From the NCBI GenBank assembly GCA_963969495.1, contig OZ018326.1:4211444-4275443 (forward strand): a stretch of DNA of 64,000 nt, in the 5' to 3' direction. Position numbers and translations under genes: made by a program. This DNA comes from Ceratothoa steindachneri. Lineage: Eukaryota > Arthropoda > Malacostraca > Isopoda > Cymothoidae. This document shows, one piece after another, positions 1-11,207 of this stretch. Each line of letters starts with the position of its first letter. Position 1 is the first letter of the stretch. Under the pieces are notes generated by a model. The model saw nothing but the letters and a program-made list of their open reading frames with translations, had not been told where the DNA came from and did no database searches.

Positions 1-1000
1 TTGTCTTACAGGAAATTTTTGGCATGGTACCACTCTTCAACGTGAATTTCCTGCTTTCTTGTAAAGCTTTCATTCCCTCGTCTATTCTTCCTCTTTGTTC
101 CCAAAACCTAACTTTCTTCCTGAGGACTCTCTTCTTTTTTCACACAAATCAACAACGTCGACGTCAGGCCATGTTTCAGACGACGATTCCTCTCCATGTG
201 TGGGTTTAAGTGGGAGCCTCTTCTGGTTTATTTCTTCATCGCGAGCTGAAGTGGCATAAGTGGCTTGAGTGGAAAAAAGATCCCCTGATTCCCTTGTTTG
301 TAGGGATAGCGTGACGAAGGGTCACACAACGCGAAGTCAACACGAGGTTGGGGCACTTGTTGACTCGGCGACACTTTGAGATGACTGGGATGATGCACCG
401 GCTGGGTTCGGGTGGGTTGAGTTAACAATTGCGGAATAAATGACAAAATGCTCGCCGTAATATCAGCGTTCCCATCCTAGAGGCCTCGCCGACGTCGGCG
501 TATTTACGTAGATTAATCAGCAATACATCTCGGATATAACGAAGATACATCATCGAAATAGCTATGAATACAGTTTCTCTCCCTTAATACCGTATGACTT
601 ACGTAGAATACTTCGTCGATGCTTCGCCAAAACATCATCAATAATTTGCCGTAATGCTGTACGAAATCTTAACGGTTGTTTTTGCGTAAACACCTCGCCG
701 ACGCCTCGCCAGCTTCGGCGATATTCCGGCTTTGATAATTCACCATTGTCGATGATACGGTGATCATTCGAGGATTCATTTGCGAAGTTGAAAAAAATCT
801 TGGAACTCTACTATTTTTTCTGAGCCAAAAAACAGATCGTAGCCTCCCACGATTTTTTTCAAGGTCATTTTTTTTTATTGACACGATTTGTCACGATAAC
901 CGTCACGCCACCTCACAATTTCCTGTTCGTGAGTAAATCTTCACTGAAGTCGCTGAAGTAGGAGAGGGGCTTTATACAGCTTTCAAGACTCCTGTCTTAA
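1..1000. other. CpG-richer non-coding block, no gene recognised
   Basis: No homologous coding sequence is recognised here; the short open frames at 24-209, 228-446 and 669-884 have no motif. Between about 440 and 960 CpG dinucleotides are clearly denser than in the surrounding DNA. The motif tcgccgacg recurs near 486 and 694, ttacgtaga recurs near 506 and 599, and a perfect 14-bp palindrome lies at 487-500. This could be the edge of a DNA transposon, an LTR or a regulatory CpG cluster; the sequence does not decide. Confidence 0.4.
487..500. repeat. perfect 14-bp palindrome
   Basis: The sequence CGCCGACGTCGGCG equals its own reverse complement. It sits in the CpG-richer block, and a related imperfect arrangement (cgccgacg ... 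cttcggcga) recurs at about 694-721. Confidence 0.9.
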
Positions 1001-2149
1001 ATATTTAATGTTTTTGTATTTGTTATGAAGATTTGTTGTTTCATAATATTTTCCTTGCTTTATTAGTAATGTAATACGTAGTATTTTGTATTTAACGTAT
1101 TCTATTGTGTAAAGATATCGGGTTTGGAGTTTTCATCCTGTTCATTTTTCTTCGGTCAAAATCAATGAGTTGTTTGCGTCTTGGTCGGTAGTTTTTTGAC
1201 ATAATCGGGGAAATCTCCATTTCGCTGATAGTTACATTAGTCAGTAATAGTTTTTTCTTTTCCGTTTTTTATTACACATTTCCCTTGTGTAAAACGGCGC
1301 TTCCTCTGTTACCCCAAAAGTTAGTGCAACTTTGTAATCTTGGATGGCTTCGGCTATTCTGTTCTTGTTAATAATTTCTGTGATCTTTTTTAATCCATTT
1401 TCTTGTTAACCATATCCTGCCTATTCCTATTCCGTAATTCTTGGACTGTGTTAATGTGTTTCATCCCCGTTTTCCTGTGTAGCTCTTCTTTCGCTTCTTC
1501 CTTAATTAGGTATATGCATTCCTTCTGTACAACTAATCTCCTCTTTTGTGCCCTCGAGGCAAAAAGGTGGGCGGAAGCAGGGTAGAGCAGCTTTGTTTTT
1601 TGAAGGTGCAGTGTAGATCTTCTACTTATTTCTCTCTCGGAGGCTTCTGAACATGAATAGATTTCTAATTGCAGCCGAGCCTTTCGAAATTTGATCAGAG
1701 AATTGTTCCTATACAAATATAAGGTAATCTTTATACAAAGTACATTTGCACTCGGTGGTATAGGAATAGCGCCTATCCTCCACTCTTACATCTGATAGCA
1801 GTCTCCTTCTAATGGGAGCCACCTTGAATTTATCTTAGTTAGTTCTTGTTCTTATTTTCTTTTTAGCCTTGGAGATGTTTAATATTTCGAATTCTGCCAC
1901 CGGCATAAAAGCCTGCATAGGCGCGTTCCGCCAAGGACACTGAATTGTCAGTCAGAATTAATCTGTAAATTGAATATTGAGGCAAGTGTGGTTGCCAGAG
2001 GTTGGGACATCTCAGGTAAATATCAAGTAAAGAATAGAGGACAAATACCTCATAGCGAGAGGCTGCATTAAGCATGCATTTGACTGTCCATACTCCCTCA
2101 AATTCTATATGCACGGACAGTTTTCTAAGTTTTCACTGAGGCCTAGTCA

Positions 2150-2330
2150 CAGATTCTTTAATGGTATCCCTCTTTGACAAAACTTATCAAATGCTTTGTT
2201 TAGGTAACTCCGTTTCCTTTTGGCTTGAGCGAGCTTTTCTGTGATGAGATTGATCATCATCTATGTACGTTCTTTTTTTCAGAAGCCTTATCCAAATTGT
2301 GAGGAGGATATTTCTCGAAGAGTTTTGCAT
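2150..2330 (-). pseudogene. LINE reverse transcriptase fragment (fingers/palm)
   Basis: On the minus strand one frame reads INLITEKLAQAKRK and then NKAFDKFCQRGIPLK. This matches the LINE RT block in which a conserved region just after the GFR(K)..ST motif leads into DVSKAFDKVW, with the first catalytic Asp region. The Asp preceding SKAFDK is not preserved. The second copy at 18840-19000 keeps a better version (CRDVSKAFDKVW). Frame changes between neighbouring blocks show it is a pseudogene. The RT assignment is solid; the clade (jockey-like) rests on the matching ORF1 and on copy 2. Confidence 0.7.
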
Positions 2331-3329
2331 ACCGTACCAAATCGGCTCCTTTGTAGTTTTTCAAACTAAGGTTGGGACGTATATTTCAGATTGATCATGT
2401 GTATGATCCCTATATGATCACGACATTGTTCCTACATTGCTTCCATGTAGTACCTGAACAGCAATTGACAATTTGCCAGGCAGCTCTTTAGTTTTGTGAC
2501 TCCCCCTCTTCTAAAATAGGTGGTTATATTTCGCTGGACAATCTTCCTGTCCAGCTAAGTATCGAGGCTTTTTCCCATCGCAATGAAAGTTTAAGACCTG
2601 GACCCCTGACATCTGGCTTTCAGGTCCTTCAAAAGGATTTAGTCGTCCTTCTGCCAAATAATCCAGTGAGAGGCTCAAACTGGAAAATGTGTCTTTTTGA
2701 GGGCTGGTATGATGTGGCTATGACTATGTTTCCTATGTCAAGTTCGACCTTTACACGAGATAGCATTCTTAGAGGTTTCTGATCAGCTTGTATTTTATCC
2801 TTTTTTTATCGCAATAGTGAGACTGTCTTATCGCTCTTGCAAATTATTTGTGCTTAACACGTCATAATTACAATTTTTCAATTGTTTACTACGTGTGCTT
2901 ATACCATGATGCCAAATAAGATGATATTTGAATTAATATCTCTTAATATAGTTCTGTAAAGAGTCCTCATCCTTGTGTAGCCATTGGACTTTAGTTCCAA
3001 CTTCCTTAGTGCGCTTTGTTGAATGATTGTGTGTTATTTATCGGGAGTTTCTATTGTTTATCTTCTTCTTTGCCTGTTGGACATCTCTCGTCTTTCTAGT
3101 CTTATAGAATTAATCAAGTTGCTCCTAGTCGCAGGGCCACTGTTCCCTTTATGAACTTGTTATTTCTTCTTCAACATCCTTATTTTCTTCCTCTTCCTCT
3201 ACGGATTCCTTTTAAGGAGGAACGTCAATTGTTGCTTTAATTCCTTCATTTATGGTCGTATCATTCTTGATTACTCAATAAATAATGTAGGCCGGCTTAA
3301 TTACTGTTGGAAGGTTATTTGCCTTCAAC

Positions 3330-3540
3330 AGAGCGTTTAGTAGCTTAATGTAGCAACCGAGTTTGACGGTATTGATAAATTTGCATGTGTAATGCATATA
3401 AGTATGCGGGCATTCATATCACTGGTGATGCCCTCGTTGGTTGCCACCTCCCCCCTTTTTTGCACGGCGCTTACGCTGCTAGCTTGCTTTGCTTTCCTCT
3501 TCTCGGGTGCTTTGCCTAACAAAACGCTGAAATTCTAATC
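3330..3540 (-). pseudogene. LINE ORF1 (Gag-like) C-terminal fragment
   Basis: The minus-strand frame contains GITSDMNARILICITHANL followed by a degenerate counterpart of the Cys-Tyr-Asn segment seen in copy 2 (PVCYNEVLNS). This block (ILICIxHAHxxN..PGCYNxxLN) is a conserved C-terminal part of jockey-type LINE ORF1 proteins. The stretch before it is Lys/Arg-rich (EKRKAKQASSVSAVQKR) and also matches copy 2. About 60 codons are open from 3522 to 3337. The zinc knuckles that normally precede it were not recognised. Confidence 0.65.
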
Positions 3541-3549
3541 CAAGTTGAA

Positions 3550-5940
3550 TGAGAAAGAAGGTTCCAGATGTCGACTTTTCATTTTAAAACTTCAGATGAG
3601 TAAAGGTGTCCTAAGGAAAGATCTTATATTTTAGATAAGTAACTTGGTCGATTCTGGTGTAAGATTTATCAGGTGAAAATATATTCAACCAATAATAACT
3701 TCACTCACTTAATATTTTTCTAGCAATTCTTTGTTTCAAATCACTGCACGTAGCCGATTCTCTTAAGTTGATATTAGCTTTTCATCCTATTTTATGATAT
3801 TTTTACCCACTCCTTTACTCAAATCTCGCTCAAACAGGCAAGGTTCTGTAGGGTTGTCTTCAGGATAGAAACCTTTAGTATTCGCCAAAAATGGTAAAAA
3901 TATTGGGGGCTTGCGATTTACTTGGCCATGGAAGGAAGTATATCTTTCCTATCTTAAACCATTCTTTAGTTAATTTGTGCCTTAACTTAGAATTTTTGTC
4001 TTGTTGAGATATCCATTGATGCGGGCTGTATAAGTTTAGAACATCATTTCCTCCAGTATCTTTGGTTACGTCGCACCAGCTATTTTCCAATTAGTAATAT
4101 CGTGTGCTCCCGTGTCAGGCGTTGAAAGTCAACCCCCAAAACATAGGATTAGCTTCTCTCTGATTGACGGTTTGGATTTTGGGCTTAAGATCCTACGCCT
4201 TTTCCTCTTCTCTAAAATGTAACGAGTATCATTTTATCGGAAAAGTTCTCTTTTAGTGACATCTGACCATATGGCATTTTTCCAAGGTTCCCTTAATTTT
4301 TCCGGATGATCTCTGCTAAACTTTAAACGTTTCGTTACATTTTTTTATTAAGATGTTTTGTTTTGCGTAGACTGAAGTAATGTAGATAATTACGATTAAT
4401 TTTGTACTAATAGTTATTTTACACAATTTACTTCCTGACCATTCCAGATCGTTTTTTAGATATTTTTTAATAATCATTGGATTATCTTTTAGCTTGTAAA
4501 GCATCAAACCTCGAGACTGATCGTTAATATTTCAACCAACAAAAGCTATGTGCAAGTTGTAGGTGATTCTTAATCGCGATGAATTCTAGTTTTATAAAAT
4601 AAAGCACTTCAGAAATAGTCCTATAATATAATCCATCTTGCACAGACGGTGCTAATATTAAGCAATTGATATTAGTTTCAGTTCTACAAATTTATTGATT
4701 ATTCACCATTAGAATTTTGTTCAAATTTCTACAATTTATTTGTTTTTATTACACTGATCTCGCATGTTATTACACAGAGAACAATGGGTTTTTCTCTGAT
4801 AACAGATTTAGTATATTTGGGTTGCGATTTACGGCGAAGACTAGGTGTTAGAGTCAGTATGGGAAGACAGAAACAAATTGAATGGGTAAAATGATCTGTT
4901 TCCTAACATAAAAAAAATGTTTGGAAGAAATTAATCCTATACCTACAATTTGAAAATATAACTGACTTATTTATATGAAGGAGTTATAACAATAATAATA
5001 AACGACAGAAGTTGTTTAATGATCAAAACATCGATTTTCAATCAAATGGAGCTCGAAAGTTTAGGGTTAATTAAGAGAGAAGATAAATAATACAACATTC
5101 AATTTTGTTGTAATAACAACAAGGAAAGATCGAGAAAAAGAAAAATTCAATTTAAATAGTTTTATGAATTTTTTGCCATAAATGTTGTTGAAAATGAAAT
5201 TTAAGTCCATTGATTACCTTAATAAAAGATGATGTGGACTTAAGGTAGACAGAAACAGACAGCTAAACTCTTACAACTGAAGCGGAATGAGTATAGTACT
5301 TAAGCATAGATTCATTGAATATAGAAAGATAATCTGACTTCATGTTGAAAGCAAATTTCGTCATATATTTCCTAACTGGAGGGAATTGATAGTAAACAAG
5401 AAAATAATGCAGGTATACAAAGCTATTAAAGTGGATTCAAATATTATCATATATATAAATGGTTTTCGCAACAAAAGTGAAGAGAATATAATGTCAAATC
5501 AACAGAGGAAAATAGAAGATAAAGAGTTTGCTGAAAAGAGAAAATATAGTTCAATTTAAGTTAAAATGTAATAAAATAAATTAACAAGGTGACTCTGATA
5601 AACATATATCGGGGGCAGGGCAACAAACACTAAATTCCATATTTAATTGGAAATAGATGAAAATTCGTATAGAACAAATTCTATGCATTTTTCATTATCT
5701 CCCTAACTTCAATAATGTTATTATACTAGTTTTGTTACAATTAAAAAAATAAATTGAAACTCAGAAATTTATTTGCGATTGCTGGCAACAAAGGATAATG
5801 CCTAGAAAAACAAAATCATATTACCTTTATTGGAATAAATGAACAATATTTGCACCTTCTTGGTCACATAAGCCTTAAATAACGTTTTAAAATAAGAAAT
5901 ACATTTTGTTATAACAGATAGCATTATGTTATCACATGCA
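3550..5940. other. AT-rich stretch, no gene seen
   Basis: AT-rich DNA with only short random open frames, such as 3875-4090 and 4316-4507 on the minus strand. I recognise no protein motif, RNA gene or clear repeat structure. Confidence 0.5.
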
Positions 5941-5949
5941 AGAAGAATT

Positions 5950-6600
5950 TTTTTCTTAAGTTAAGATTCACTAATTTTTTTTTATCGCAGTCAATTTTCT
6001 CTTGAAGTAAATTCCATATGGAATAGTGCATAGTGTGACAATCAGGTGATTGAGGAGGCCATTTATTCTTTTTGATGAAAATAAGGACAAGTTTCTTCTA
6101 AAATTTTTAAGTTGTTTTGCTAATATGAGATGGCGCAACATCTGTCTGGAAAGTTAAGTCTTCTTTAGGATAGAGCTGATATCACTCAAAGAGAAAGCTA
6201 ATTTAACTTTGTATTGTGTATACCGATAAAATTAATCTTCGTTTTACCTTTCCATAACACTCCTGCAGAAACAATTGTTTATTTGTTAAATCCTGATTTT
6301 TTATTCTAAAATCGGGAGGGATGGATGTCCTTTTTCTTTGAGGCATGAACTGTTATTTTGACTATTGTTAGAACTTCCAAAGTGAAATCTTTTTTATCGG
6401 TCGTCACATTTTTTTATAGTTTGAGATGAATAGCGATCTTAGAGCAACTTAGGTGTCATTTTGCGTTGTTTCACAATGATATCACAACGGGAAATGGGCA
6501 TTCTTTTATTAGCTTTATATTTTTGTTTTAAAACCAGTTACACAGGAAAACGGGAACTACGAAATTCACTGAGATCTTCCATTAGAAAAGATGAGTACCT
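5950..6600 (-). pseudogene. Tc1/mariner transposase remnant
   Basis: The minus strand carries the C-terminal half of an IS630/Tc1/mariner-type DDE transposase, spread over several frames. In order it shows TTDKKDFTLE (the counterpart of the SDEKxF block with the first Asp), KGKTKINFI, then FQTDVAPSHISKTT (the QQDGAPAH block with the second Asp), LEETCPYFHQKNKWPPQSPD, and SIWNLLQEKI, which contains the closing acidic residue. The WPPQSPD...YSIW spacing is typical of the family. The gene would act in cut-and-paste transposition into TA sites. At least two frameshifts and a stop make it non-functional. Terminal inverted repeats were not located, and the helix-turn-helix N-terminus is not recognisable. 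Confidence 0.75.
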
Positions 6601-9190
6601 GGTTTTACATCTGAGATAAAACAAGTTATTCTACTCTAATCATTTTATTCTCTGTCGTAGCATTTTTTAGGACTTTTCTTTAGAGATATATAACTATTAT
6701 AATTTATCTTTAAATTAAATTACTCGTATAAACATTTCTAAGAGCCCAATTTCTCTCTAGAAATTACAGAAAAATTCTATTTCCCTTCCAACCGACTTCT
6801 TTAAAACATATTTCTATTATAATTTTATTATCAAAATGTTATAAGGGGTGTAATAACATAAGTTATAAATTTAAAATTTAAAGAATGACTCAAGGAGAGA
6901 GAAAAAACAAGGCTTATTATCGCCTAGGCATGCAGACCTTATAATTCTTATGCCCAAATATCACAGGTTTTCTTGATTCAGGAAGCTAATATTTTAATCA
7001 CTATTTTATATATTTAATTGTAGCAATAATATTACAGTCTTGCTACGCAATATCTTGACAATAAATATTGTGAATATAAATTTTTATTTATATCTTATTC
7101 ATTTGATTGAGGTATTCAAGTTTAAATAGTTAGGTTTTGCTGGGGCACCATATACATATATTTAAAAGAAGACAAATACTTTGTTTATCTCATAGTTAAC
7201 ATATATCCAGAAAAACAGGTACTTATATGTTATCAAAGAAGTATCAAGAGAACAAAAAAGTAAGGCGTTTAAACTACGTGTGGGAATGGTATTATGGTCA
7301 AGAGAAGGCTAACCACTTTTTACAGTATTAAATTGAGCGAACTTATCAGGGCTCCCGGGGCATACGTTTCAATAAACAAGAAGTTTTTTCATTCATCTTT
7401 CGTCCGGAGAAACAAGAAACTCTTGGAAAGGCATCACAATTGTCCTCTCTTACTATATGTAATTTTATTGGCATAGATTCATTCGCTTGAGCTACTGTAA
7501 ACTGAACTCTTTTTTTGTCTTCTGCTCATAGTTCCTCTTTTAAAAAGATTTCTTCGGACGAGCAATTTCTTGATTCTCCTATTTAAAATTAGAAATCTTT
7601 CGAGCAGCAGGGTTTGGCTTTTCCGTGTTGAATTAGGATTCTTTGGCCTTAAACTTTCCTTTATGTGCTTTTTTAAATACAGCTTCCTTGAAAAGGTAAT
7701 TTCTTGACTCTTCATGCATCCTTTTCAAACTAAAAATCCTTGAAGCATATTACATCGAAATATCGTTTTTAAACTAAAGTGACCTCGACCAGCTTGCATC
7801 CAGCGCTCTGATTTTTCAACGTCTGTTTGTCGATTTCTCACTTTGACTTCTTTTAGGAACTAGAAAAAACTAATTTTACTGAAATCTGAACTTCTGAATT
7901 CAGTAATTTCTTTCTCCTTATTCCTTCCTTTATTAACACTATTTTTATAACGAACCCTTATTTTTTCATTCAGCCAGGGTTTTACAAGTATAATTAAGTA
8001 AACAAAAGTATTATACTATTGCTGAAGTTTGGACCGACATTCTCTTTCTTTTATGACCAATAAGACACTTAATGGATTTTAGATCATATGAACACCAATA
8101 CCATTTTCCTATTCTTACAGGTATAAAATTTCCGTAGTCAAGAAATTTTATCTTTTCGCTCGAAAAAGATTGTGCCAGACTAATTGAGTAAATAAATTAT
8201 GCACATACCTTTTAATTAAATTGCTTCGTCCTGTGAACTTTATGCACGCGTTTGTTTCCAAGAAATATGGAGGTAAAAACACGGGTCTAAAAATTCATTT
8301 CTTCTCCGACAATGGCACTATTTAGGCCATTTAATTAAACCAAAATCCTCGAACAAAACAGTCATCCGGTGAAAGCAAATAATTGTTTTTTTAAACTGAA
8401 GTACTTTTAATTCTTTCTTGAACTTCTTTTCACTATAATTTGCACAAGCTCTATTGTGAGCAAGGCTGGGAATTCAAAATTACTTAATAATTTACTTGTA
8501 CATAGTTTAAAGTTACTTGTCTTAAATCTATCATTTAGATAACCAAAGCGTTTATTAAAGAAACATGGTACATATTAGAAAAGCTTAATCTATTTCTTCA
8601 GATACACCTGCATTAGGTTGTCACGTGTAGCATTGGCACATTTACTGCGGTTTACATCTAGAAGATTGTACCTCTTCAACGCCACATCAGCCGAAGTTTT
8701 CCATAATGGACCCCAATACTTACGTCTATAATTCCCCTTTGGAATTGCGCTCAAATTTGAAAGAAAGAATTTGCCTCAGATGCTGTACTATTAGACTAAA
8801 AATTTCAGTACAATACTGTAATATCAAAGATCTGATCTGGCTCATCCTGGCATCAAGGAAAATCGATTTGTTTTATGGTTTTCATTAGCGGGTCGCAATA
8901 ATTTATTGATAGTTCGGGTTATCCAATCGGATACCTGGAACATAGTGCTCGGTTTTGAAGAAACTATCTTCTTTTGCAGGAGAGGGACTGGTAACGGATA
9001 TGCCTCTGATGCCATTGGCTGAAAATATACAAAGGGAAGGTAGATGACCGCCTAAAATGTTGAATAATATCGAAGTTATTCGCTTCAGACATTTATGGTT
9101 CGCACTCATGCGTTTCAAGAGCATTCGATGTCTAGTATGCTCTCAAAGTGTTTCTTAGGGTGGATGATATTTTTGCTTCAGTAATTTTAT
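6600..9190. other. AT-rich stretch, no gene seen
   Basis: Mostly AT-rich non-coding sequence. Open frames of 60-78 codons (7294-7476 plus, 7479-7715 minus, 8706-8888 plus, 8903-9124 minus) show no recognisable motif and are best treated as chance. Confidence 0.45.
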
Positions 9191-9195
9191 ACTAA

Positions 9196-9381
9196 AGTTT
9201 CTAATCCGACGAGGCAAACCTTTTTCCACTCCTAATGGGACCTTCAAGCTTCTCACAGCTTGGCGCGATAATGGGCTTTCAGGCCACCAACGCCTTTCGT
9301 AATTTCGCGACTTCATTAGCGCAGACAAAAAGGATCGATCAGGTGTCTCTTCTCTCTCTCTCTCTCTTTCTCTCTGATCTC
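9196..9381 (-). repeat. left direct repeat, probable 3' LTR fragment of gypsy copy A
   Basis: This stretch is strongly similar to 14589-14763 in the same orientation. Both share agtttctaa, cctaatgggacct, aagcttctcacagctt, gggctttcaggccacca, cttcattagcgcag and a terminal CT run ending ctctgatctc. The two lie at either end of the Ty3/gypsy element read on the minus strand, so they are most simply its LTRs or parts of them. The left copy has a longer CT microsatellite (about 9346-9377). LTR termini and target-site duplications were not identified. Confidence 0.6.
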
Positions 9382-9877
9382 AGACATTCCTCCATACCCA
9401 GATCGAACTTCAGGGAAAGAAGTGACTTCGGAAAATGATTAAAGTGAGGATTAGAACTTAAATTCGCATAAAAATAGCGGATAAAATTGAGAATACGTAT
9501 GACAAATTTTCCAAAATGGAGCCAAAATACATACAATATAGTGAGCTAGGGGGGGAGGGGTGCACCATACATATACGCAACGTAATATAATGCTACGGCA
9601 TGGTTGATGAAGGATATTTTTTTAGCCATGATACCATTAAATGGGGCTCACTGGCCCGAGGGTTAGTTTATCCTAAGATTATACAATACTAAAAAAATTA
9701 AGGCTATCAAAGGAATTCATTGTACGTACACAGATAAGCAAAATAAATAATAAAAGGATCGCGTTTCCTTAAAATATGGTTCAATATACTAATTTATTTT
9801 CGGAAAAAAATAATACACCGATAAAAAAAAGGAAATGGCTCGAAATCAGTTTGGAAAGGGATCCAACGGGTTTCTAC

Positions 9878-10276
9878 TTAAACTATCAGCCAGCAGTTAT
9901 GGGGGCCTTTTAAATACCAAATGCGTAATTGTAATTCATGGAGGAACAAGCTCCAACTCATCAACTGACCGTTATTATTCTTGACATTATCTAGGTATGA
10001 TAGGAGTTTGTGGCCTGTTTCCACTGCAATTTCTTTCCCTACTAGATACATCCCAAATTTACTGATTCCCCAAACCATAGCGATTTCTTCTCTCTCAATA
10101 TCGCATAAATTTTCTCTCGCGCGAGTAATTTTCTGCTTACGTAACACGATAGGGAAACTTTCGCCGTTATTCTCATAATGAAGAAGGACACATCCTATAC
10201 CGTAATTATTGGGGTCGATGCAAATGCCAAACAGTTTGTCCCGGTTAGGGAGGCAGAAGATAGGAGCCGATGCCAA
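9878..10276 (-). pseudogene. Ty3/gypsy RNase H domain
   Basis: A 132-codon open frame holds the RNase H that degrades the RNA strand during reverse transcription. It shows the first block as CIDPNNYGIGCVLLHY (usual form: D-A-S..G-x-G-A-V-L), the YxxxExE helix as DIEREEIAMVWGISKF with the catalytic Glu, and the TDHKPL block as ETGHKLLSYL. In this last block the catalytic Asp has become Gly. The C-terminal LQ(L)RIWYLKG segment is typical of gypsy RNase H (usual: YxxxVxYxxGxxN). It directly follows the RT region on the minus strand and is the last coding domain before the left repeat. This is the longest intact frame of the element, but the Asp loss argues against activity. Confidence 0.88.
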
Positions 10277-11110
10277 TTTCTCGTTGAGTTTTTTAAGCTG
10301 TCACTCTAAAATGGCATCCCCTCGAGGCGTTCGTGGGCCTTCTTCTTAAATAGCTCGCATAGTCGGAGATAGAGGCGAATTTGGGTAGTAAGCGTCAATA
10401 GACCGATGTAGAGACTGGGAATAATTGTAGTTGTTTTTTGTTAGTGGGAAAAGGCATGTCATTGATGCCCTCGATCTTTTGTGGCTGGGTGGCTAACCGA
10501 TTACTCCAGATCTGAAATCCGAGGTAATAAATAGGTCCGAAAGCGAAGTGACACCTGTTAAATTGTGTTCCTAGAGTTGGTACAGAAGGGCTTGAAGGGT
10601 GGTCGAGTCTTGATCTTAATCTTGGGTTGCCACATAAGCGTTATCAAAATAGAAGGTGATGTTGTGTAAGCCTTCTGAAATCATCATCATCCGGTTATAG
10701 TTGCTGCATGCCGTCACCAGACCAAAAGGAGCCGTCAAAACTAAATCATCCCCTTCTCAGTGGGCAAAACAGTAAACTTTTTCACTTCTTTCCTCAGGGG
10801 AATCTGATAATAGTCTTTGTATAAATCCAACTCAGATAGTAACTTGGCCTTCTAAAAAAGTTGTAGGTTCTGATATTTGGTGAGATTGTTTCTGAATCGA
10901 ATAGGGTAACCGAATTTAGATTTTAAAAGATATGCACATTTGATAAGAACCATCGTCCTTTTTTATCATGACAACCAGGGAACAATAGCTCTACTCCGAA
11001 GGTTCGATGATCTGAAACCTTAGAAGTTTATCCAATTCCTTATTAAATGCTTCCTGGAGATATATCGACAGGGTGTATAGTTTTGAACAGATGGGCTGCA
11101 AGGTGGTTAT
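10277..11110 (-). pseudogene. Ty3/gypsy reverse transcriptase domain
   Basis: Read on the minus strand, frames at about 11060-10920 give QEAFNKELDKLLRFQIIEPS and then a match to the VVxxKKDGSxRxCIDFR block (MIKKDDGSYQMCISF), a hallmark of gypsy RT. Further on comes FGLVTACSNYNRMMM, the counterpart of the PFGL.nap..F motif. The catalytic box is present as FYFDNAYVAT near 10637-10665. Here the usual YxDD has Asn in place of its second Asp. The line is broken by several stops and frameshifts. The domain lies between the integrase C-terminus and RNase H, which is the unusual feature of this element. Confidence 0.8.
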
Positions 11111-11207
11111 TTGGATATTGTGCCTAAATAGTTAGCACAACTGGGGTCTCGTTGATGAAATCATCAAAAGGAATCAGGAGCGCTTGCAGTTGATCCTTTT
11201 GAAGATA

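Larger units (their letters stand above)
1000..3550 (-). mobile_element. decayed jockey-like LINE, copy 1 (minus strand)
   Basis: This is a non-LTR retrotransposon remnant read from right to left. ORF1 lies at about 3280-3540, an acidic Glu-rich coding stretch at about 3160-3230, reverse transcriptase around 2150-2400, and the 3' part down to about 1600. The same order and much of the DNA sequence recur at 17900-20760: for example 1680-2100 aligns with 18380-18730, and 3290-3430 with 20390-20530. The two loci are therefore copies of one family. Stops and frameshifts are everywhere, so it is inactive. The 3' boundary near 1000 is a guess, and no poly-A tail or target duplication was identified. 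Confidence 0.75.
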
